Position numbers and translations under genes: made by a program. DNA of 9,804 nucleotides from assembly GCA_040507895.1 (NCBI GenBank), contig JBEVNX010000032.1, positions 1 to 9,804 on the forward strand, read 5' to 3'. This DNA is from JBEVNX01 sp040507895 (lineage in GTDB: Bacteria; Desulfobacterota; Binatia; JACPRU01). The notes under the pieces were generated by a model. The model searched no databases and was not told where the DNA came from. It saw only the letters and a list, made by a program, of their open reading frames with translations. Within the stretch, counting starts at the first letter, position 1, and each line of letters opens with the position of its first letter. Positions 6,116 through 9,804 of the stretch are shown here, in pieces.

Positions 6116-6777
6116 TCGGCGCCCGGATTCTCGCGCTCACCGCGTTGATCGCGTTCGGGGCGTGGGCGGAAGAGACGCCGGTCGACCATGCTCATCACGG
6201 GCAGGCGATGGAAGGAATGCGGATGTCGGCGGCGGGCATGGTCATGAACGAGAACACCGACCGCTTGCCGCGCGATTGCCGGCAGATCTCGCGCGACGTC
6301 GACATCACGGTGCGCGCCGGCCGCAAGTACGCGGCGGCGCGGCCGGGCACCATGTTCGCCTACGACCAGCCCGTGTGGGACTCGCCGGCGTGCGCCCGGG
6401 TCACCGTCACGCTCATCAACGACGACCAAGTGCGCCATCAGTGGATGGTGCACGGCCTGCCCCGCTACCTCTACCCCGAGGGGATGTTCCATCTCGAGGT
6501 GAGCGGCGGGGGCAAGGAGAGCGGCACCTTCATCGTGCCGAGCGCGGCAAAGACCTACCTCGTGCACTGCGACGTGCCGCAGCACGCGGAGAAGGGGATG
6601 AAGGGCGAGCTCAAGGTGGCCGGCGGGGATGGAGACCTGCCGAGCATTCCCGGCGTCTCCGCGCCGCTTGAACCCGACCGCTATCGAACGCGCTGGGACC
6701 TCGCGACGTTGTCGCTCGGCGCAGCGGCGGGGCTCGCCGGAGCGCTGCTGTCCGCGCGGCTGCTTCGCCGGCGCTGA
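6112..6777 (+). CDS. Membrane-anchored cupredoxin (single type 1 copper domain)
   Basis: A 221-residue protein with a signal peptide (MIGARILALTALIAFGAWA) and a Met/His-rich mature N-terminus: H26, H28, H29, M33, M36, M38, M43 and M45 within about 20 residues, a likely Cu(I)/Cu(II)-binding tail. A cupredoxin domain follows, with plausible type 1 ligands H109 (VRHQWMVHG), C153, H158 and M163 (HCDVPQHAEKGMKG). A C-terminal helix (about 196-217, ending LLRRR) anchors it to the inner membrane. Cys-to-His spacing is five and His-to-Met five, wider than plastocyanin's Cys-x2-His. The start is TTG at 6112, overlapping the MCO stop (TTGA). It could carry electrons between the multicopper oxidase, a quinol or cytochrome donor, and the monooxygenase, or deliver copper; the sequence does not discriminate. 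It is not a clear match to nitrosocyanin, whose ligand set is Glu/His/Cys/His. Confidence 0.88.
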   Translation: MIGARILALTALIAFGAWAEETPVDHAHHGQAMEGMRMSAAGMVMNENTDRLPRDCRQISRDVDITVRAGRKYAAARPGTMFAYDQPVWDSPACARVTVTLINDDQVRHQWMVHGLPRYLYPEGMFHLEVSGGGKESGTFIVPSAAKTYLVHCDVPQHAEKGMKGELKVAGGDGDLPSIPGVSAPLEPDRYRTRWDLATLSLGAAAGLAGALLSARLLRRR

Positions 6778-6779
6778 TC

Positions 6780-7661
6780 GTGCCGGCCTCTTCCCTCCGC
6801 GCTCGCAAGGTCGCCGTCTGGGTCGCGGTCATGGCTGCGGCCTTGGCCGCGCTCGCGGTGCCGCTGTGGCGGGCGGGTCCTACGCTCTACGGAAGAGAGG
6901 AGGCGCGGAGCGAGCGGCACGCTTACGGTGCGGACGAGCCGGTCGCCTGCATCGCGGGATCGCGCCTCGGCCCTTCGGGAGGATCGGCGCGCGAAGAGAC
7001 TCCCGCCGGAACGCGTTACCTGGTGAAGACGCCGGCGAACTACGACCCGACGCGGGCGCATCCGCTGATCGTGGTGTTCGCGCCGCACGGCGTGAGCTGC
7101 CTACTGTCGGAGCGCTTCGTCGGTCTCACGCGCGCCGCCACGCGCGAGGGCTTCGTCGTCGCCTATGCCGACAGCCGGCCGCTCGACGCGAAGGCGCTCG
7201 AAGATCTCGGGCGCATTCCCGCGCTGCTGGCCGGCCGCTGGTGCATCGACGAGCATCGCGTGTTCTTCACCGGACACTCCGACGGCGGCACGGTGGCGAT
7301 GGCGGTCACGGTGCTTCGCAAGGCGATTTCACCGGCAGCCATTGCTCCGAGCGCGGCCGGATTCCGCGGCGCCGACCTCGCGACCTACGCCTGTCCGCCG
7401 CCGGTGGCGGTCATGGTGCAGCACGCCCGCAACGACGATCTCTTCCCGGGGTTCGGCCGCGAGTCGGCCGCCTGGTGGGCGGCCTGCAACGGCTGCAGCG
7501 GGAAGCCCGAGCCCCGCGCCGACGGCTGCCTCGCCTATCCCGCATGCCGCGCGGGGGGCGCTACGCTGTATTGCGAGAGCGAGGGCCGGCACCTCGACTG
7601 GCCCAGGAGGAACGACCGTATTCTCGAGTTCTTCGAGTCGGTGGCTAGACTCCCTAGGTGA
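6780..7661 (+). CDS. Exported alpha/beta-hydrolase esterase (PHB depolymerase/LpqC-like)
   Basis: A 293-residue serine hydrolase with an N-terminal signal or membrane anchor (about 10-30, KVAVWVAVMAAALAALAVPLW). The nucleophile elbow is GHSDGG (S167). The likely acid is D219 or D220 (HARNDDLFPG) and the likely base is H271 (EGRHLDWP), in the order and spacing of the polyhydroxybutyrate depolymerase/feruloyl esterase (LpqC) group. An oxyanion-hole-type segment FAPHGVSC precedes. Several cysteines (C57, C107, C155, C205, C236, C239, C250, C256, C265) suggest disulfides in the periplasm. The start is GTG, two bases after the cupredoxin stop; no good ribosome site is seen, so coupled translation is likely. 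The last gene of the operon, it may cleave an extracytoplasmic ester, but the substrate and the link to hydrocarbon or methane oxidation are unknown. Confidence 0.82.
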   Translation: MPASSLRARKVAVWVAVMAAALAALAVPLWRAGPTLYGREEARSERHAYGADEPVACIAGSRLGPSGGSAREETPAGTRYLVKTPANYDPTRAHPLIVVFAPHGVSCLLSERFVGLTRAATREGFVVAYADSRPLDAKALEDLGRIPALLAGRWCIDEHRVFFTGHSDGGTVAMAVTVLRKAISPAAIAPSAAGFRGADLATYACPPPVAVMVQHARNDDLFPGFGRESAAWWAACNGCSGKPEPRADGCLAYPACRAGGATLYCESEGRHLDWPRRNDRILEFFESVARLPR

Positions 7662-7667
7662 CCCTGC

Positions 7668-7685
7668 CCGCCCGATAGCGGGCGG
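7668..7685. terminator. GC-rich hairpin between convergent genes
   Basis: CCGCCCG (7668-7674) pairs with CGGGCGG (7679-7685) across a four-base loop, a 7-bp perfect stem in the gap between the esterase stop and the convergent oxidoreductase stop. It has no T-run on either side, so it is not a classical intrinsic terminator, but its position fits a bidirectional one. Confidence 0.45.
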
Positions 7686-7703
7686 CGCGCAAGGGGCTTC
7701 CCT

Positions 7704-8798
7704 TCAGGCGGCTCGCACCGGCTCGAACTCGTCTTGACCCCAGCTGCGGATCTCCGGCAGCACTTCCTTGGCGAACAAGCGCATGCTCGCCTCGGCGTCC
7801 TCGAACGGAATGCCCGCGTAGCTCGTGCAGATGTTCGACTCGAAGTTGCCGAGCACCCGGCGGCGCTTTTCGAGCTTGTCGAGGATCTGCTGCGGCGTGC
7901 CCCAGGCCTGCTGACCGACGAAGTCCCGCGCCGCGTTGTCCTTGCCCATCTCGCGCAGGAGCTGCGCGGCGTTGCCGTACGCCTCGTAGCCCTTCGTCTT
8001 GGCGTGGTAGTCCTCGAGAAATTCGTAGTGGCGAAGCACCGCGAGGTAGTAGGCGGTGATGTGCTTGCGAGCGATCTCCTCGGCTCGTCCCGCGTCGCGA
8101 TCGCAGTAGGTGAAGTCGATCGCGTGCACCGGCGGCGCCTCCGAGCGCTGCGTCTTGCGATAATGCTCCCGATACAACTCGATGCCGGGCAGGTGTTTCT
8201 CGATCTCGAACTGCACGAAGAACATCATGCGGGCGGCGAAATCGGCGGCGATTGGGGCGGAATCGGGCGACATCGCCACCGCGTAGAGCCGTCCCTGGAA
8301 GGACCGCGTCGGTCGCGGGCGGATCGCGGTGCGCGCCTGCTTGTAGAACGGCCCCCGGCCCTCGATGAAGCCCGTCTCGAGGGCCTCGAGGATCATCTTC
8401 GCCGATTCGTTGAAGCGGTCGCGCGCCTCGTTCATGTCGATGCCGAACGCGCGATACTCCATGCGCGCCAAGCCGCGGCCGAGGCCGAGAACGAGGCGAC
8501 CGCCGCTCAACGCGTCGAGCGTCGAGGCCTTCTCCGCGACACGCAGCGGATCGTTCCACGGTAGGATCACGGCCGCGGTGCCGAGATGTATGCGGCTGGT
8601 GCGCGCGGCGAGGTACGTCAGGATCTGAAAGTTGTCGGGGGCCATCGAGTAGTCGTCGAAGTGATGCTCGGCGCTCCAAACCGTGTCGAAGCCGAGCGGC
8701 TCGGCGAGCTCCGCCAGGCGCATCTCGTTGCGCATCATCTCGTCGTCGGGCAGGCCTGCGTGGGCGTTCTGAAATATCAGCATGTATCCGGTTCGCAT
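7704..8798 (-). CDS. LLM-class (luciferase-like) flavin-dependent oxidoreductase
   Basis: A 364-residue TIM-barrel flavin oxidoreductase of the bacterial luciferase-like monooxygenase superfamily. The N-terminal half carries family hallmarks: GFDTVWSAEHHF (about 36-47), LAARTSRIHLGTAAVILPWNDPLRVAEKASTLDALSGGRLVLGLGRG (substrate/flavin barrel core). The C-terminal half has the usual helical extension (YLAVLRHYEFLEDYHAKTKGYEAYG). Cofactor (FMN with a reductase partner, or F420) and substrate cannot be decided by eye. It is encoded on the minus strand 23 bp downstream of the TetR gene and probably shares its transcript, so TetR may sense its substrate. Start: the ATG at 8798-8796 follows a G-rich stretch (CACGGGGGGACTC). 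It converges on the pmo operon, and a functional tie to it is not shown. Confidence 0.9.
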   Translation of the reverse strand: MRTGYMLIFQNAHAGLPDDEMMRNEMRLAELAEPLGFDTVWSAEHHFDDYSMAPDNFQILTYLAARTSRIHLGTAAVILPWNDPLRVAEKASTLDALSGGRLVLGLGRGLARMEYRAFGIDMNEARDRFNESAKMILEALETGFIEGRGPFYKQARTAIRPRPTRSFQGRLYAVAMSPDSAPIAADFAARMMFFVQFEIEKHLPGIELYREHYRKTQRSEAPPVHAIDFTYCDRDAGRAEEIARKHITAYYLAVLRHYEFLEDYHAKTKGYEAYGNAAQLLREMGKDNAARDFVGQQAWGTPQQILDKLEKRRRVLGNFESNICTSYAGIPFEDAEASMRLFAKEVLPEIRSWGQDEFEPVRAA

Positions 8799-8821
8799 GA
8801 GTCCCCCCGTGGCTCGGTCGG

Positions 8822-9538
8822 TCAGGCCGCGCTTCCCTTCGCGGGCCCGGCGGCACGTTTGGCGGCGAACGAGAAGGGCCGCGGCAGCTCTCGTTTCAGC
8901 GATCGCAGGGTCTTGCGCAGCCGCGCGCGGGCCGCGCGGTCGCCGACGTTGGCGAGCAACAGCGCCGTGCCGTAGACGATCTGCGCGCGGAATCCGGCGT
9001 CGTCCACTTCCTCGTGGACCCAGAGCTCGACCACTCCCGCGAAGTGAATGAGGAGCTCGCGGGCGAGCTCGTCGCGATCGACTTCTTCCGGCAAGAGCCC
9101 GCGCTCGTCGGCGGCGCCGAGCGCGTGCTTCCAGTATTCGAGGCTGCGTTCCATGAAGCGCGGGCGGTCGACGACGTCACGCACGCCGAGCAAGAACTGG
9201 AAGAGCGGTCGAAAGAAGCCGGGGTCGCGCGCGAACAGATCCGCCGCCACGGCTGCCGCTTCGAGCACGCGGTCGATCGGGTCTTCCGTGGAAAACGTCA
9301 GCACCTCGCTCGTGAGCTCGTCGAGCGAACGGTTGAGCAACGCATAGAGCACGCCGGCCTTCGAGCCGAAGAGGTTGTAGGGAGTGGCCGGGCTCACTTC
9401 GGCGGCCGCGGCCAGCGCCACCATGGGAAAGTCGGTGCCACGATGCTGGCGGACGAGCCGGGCGGCTGCGTCGAGAATCCGCCCTCGCCGCTCGGCTGCC
9501 TGTCGCTCGCGCAAGCGGTTAGAGTGCACTCTAAACAT
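8822..9538 (-). CDS. TetR/AcrR-family transcriptional regulator
   Basis: A 238-residue regulator with an N-terminal TetR helix-turn-helix (RGRILDAAARLVRQHRGTDFPMVALAAAAEVSPATPYNLFGSKAGVLYALL, about residues 18-67, ending in the usual tyrosine-phenylalanine-containing recognition helix) and an all-helical ligand domain (LFQFLLGVRDVVDRPRFMERSLEYW onward). The start is the ATG at 9538-9536, which has GGAG at 9550-9547 on the minus strand as its ribosome site; a longer reading frame upstream lacks one. TTGACA (9564-9559, minus) is a candidate -35 element. The first codons lie in a perfect palindrome (9519-9534), suggesting negative autoregulation. It is followed 23 bp later by the flavin oxidoreductase and diverges from the questin-oxidase-like gene, so it probably controls both directions. 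Confidence 0.9.
   Translation of the reverse strand: MFRVHSNRLRERQAAERRGRILDAAARLVRQHRGTDFPMVALAAAAEVSPATPYNLFGSKAGVLYALLNRSLDELTSEVLTFSTEDPIDRVLEAAAVAADLFARDPGFFRPLFQFLLGVRDVVDRPRFMERSLEYWKHALGAADERGLLPEEVDRDELARELLIHFAGVVELWVHEEVDDAGFRAQIVYGTALLLANVGDRAARARLRKTLRSLKRELPRPFSFAAKRAAGPAKGSAA
9519..9534. promoter_or_regulatory. Palindromic candidate operator overlapping the TetR start
   Basis: TTAGAGTGCACTCTAA is a perfect 16-bp inverted repeat spanning codons 2-7 of the TetR gene. Its size and symmetry fit a TetR-dimer operator. Its position would block the start of translation or transcription from the TetR promoter, consistent with autoregulation. It is also 111 bp from the divergent gene's ATG. 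An imperfect palindrome GGAG(CGTA)CTCC at 9539-9550 sits alongside. Confidence 0.5.
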
Positions 9539-9645
9539 GGAGCGTACTCCAATTCGGTTGTCAATCTTGCACGAGGTCGGCGCCGCTCGCACGATGAGCG
9601 TCGCGGTTCTACCCGAGCCGTAACCGGCTCGCACGAGGGTACACG
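9539..9645. promoter_or_regulatory. Divergent intergenic region between TetR and the questin-oxidase-like gene
   Basis: A 107-bp region that must hold promoters for both directions. A minus-strand TTGACA (9564-9559) is a good -35 box for TetR, but no clear -10 follows at 16-18 bp; at 17 bp the sequence is TCCATG, over the start codon. No convincing plus-strand promoter is visible. Confidence 0.4.
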
Positions 9646-9804
9646 ATGAACGACGACACAGGGGCGATGGACGAGGCGCTGGCTCGACTCGCGCCCTACG
9701 GGCCGGACTTGCGAAACGGTCTCACCAATCACGCGCCGATGGCGGCCGAGGCGCTGTGCGCTATAGGAAGGCCCGAAGCGGTGTCTCCGTGGCTCGACCG
9801 CTAC
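9646..9804 (+). CDS. Questin oxidase-like (DUF4243) protein, N-terminal part
   Basis: The first 53 codons of a gene that leaves the window in frame (MNDDTGAMDEALARLAPYGP...). The segment NGLTNHAPMAAEALCAIGRPEA matches the N-terminal helix pair of the questin oxidase family (DUF4243), whose fungal members perform a Baeyer-Villiger-type ring cleavage; bacterial members are of unknown function. The start is the ATG with GAGGG (9635-9639) six bases upstream. It diverges from the TetR gene across 107 bp and is likely regulated by it. The assignment rests on a short segment recalled by eye. Confidence 0.65.
   Translation, partial: MNDDTGAMDEALARLAPYGPDLRNGLTNHAPMAAEALCAIGRPEAVSPWLDRY

Noticed and set aside
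6112..6777. Nitrosocyanin
   Set aside because: Nitrosocyanin lacks a membrane anchor and uses Glu/His/Cys/His; here a Met follows the Cys-His loop and a C-terminal helix is present.
1..9804. CRISPR arrays, tRNA or rRNA genes, insertion sequences
   Set aside because: No regularly spaced repeats, no cloverleaf-like or rRNA segments, no transposase and no terminal inverted repeats were seen on reading.

Overview
The window is GC-rich, densely coded bacterial DNA. It is built around one long plus-strand operon (1019-7661) for a membrane-bound copper monooxygenase of the particulate methane/ammonia/hydrocarbon monooxygenase superfamily (CuMMO). The subunit order is the bacterial C-A-B. All three subunits are intact and keep the metal ligands known from methanotroph pMMO: D130/H134/H147 and N201/H205/H219 in PmoC, and a mature N-terminal His plus an H-x-H pair in PmoB. 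By eye PmoA is closer to methanotroph PmoA than to AmoA. The substrate cannot be settled from the window, which holds no methanol dehydrogenase, hydroxylamine oxidoreductase or hydrocarbon pathway gene.

Downstream of pmoB, and translationally chained to it by start/stop overlaps, come three exported, membrane-anchored proteins: a small protein whose predicted mature N-terminus is His (position of PmoD/AmoD), a multicopper oxidase, and a single-domain cupredoxin with a Met/His-rich N-terminus. An alpha/beta-hydrolase esterase of the PHB-depolymerase/LpqC type closes the operon and is followed by a GC-rich hairpin. I infer that the two copper proteins and the small protein serve copper loading of, or electron transfer to, the monooxygenase. 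This is a coherent but unproven accessory module.

Left of the operon, on the minus strand (13-469), is a DoxX-family membrane protein gene broken by a frameshift. A gene-free stretch of about 450 bp separates it from pmoC and contains a plausible promoter and a pair of near-identical direct repeats.

Right of the operon and convergent to it lie a TetR regulator and an LLM-class (luciferase-like) flavin oxidoreductase (minus strand, 9538-7704), probably one transcript. A partial questin-oxidase-like (DUF4243) gene diverges from the TetR gene and runs off the window end. A perfect 16-bp palindrome overlaps the first codons of the TetR gene and may be its operator.

Taxonomy is inference only. 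The high GC, the CuMMO type and the neighbouring luciferase-like/TetR genes fit an uncultured soil lineage such as Candidatus Binatota or the 'tropical upland soil cluster' CuMMO group better than a classical methanotroph, but a PmoA tree would be needed to decide.
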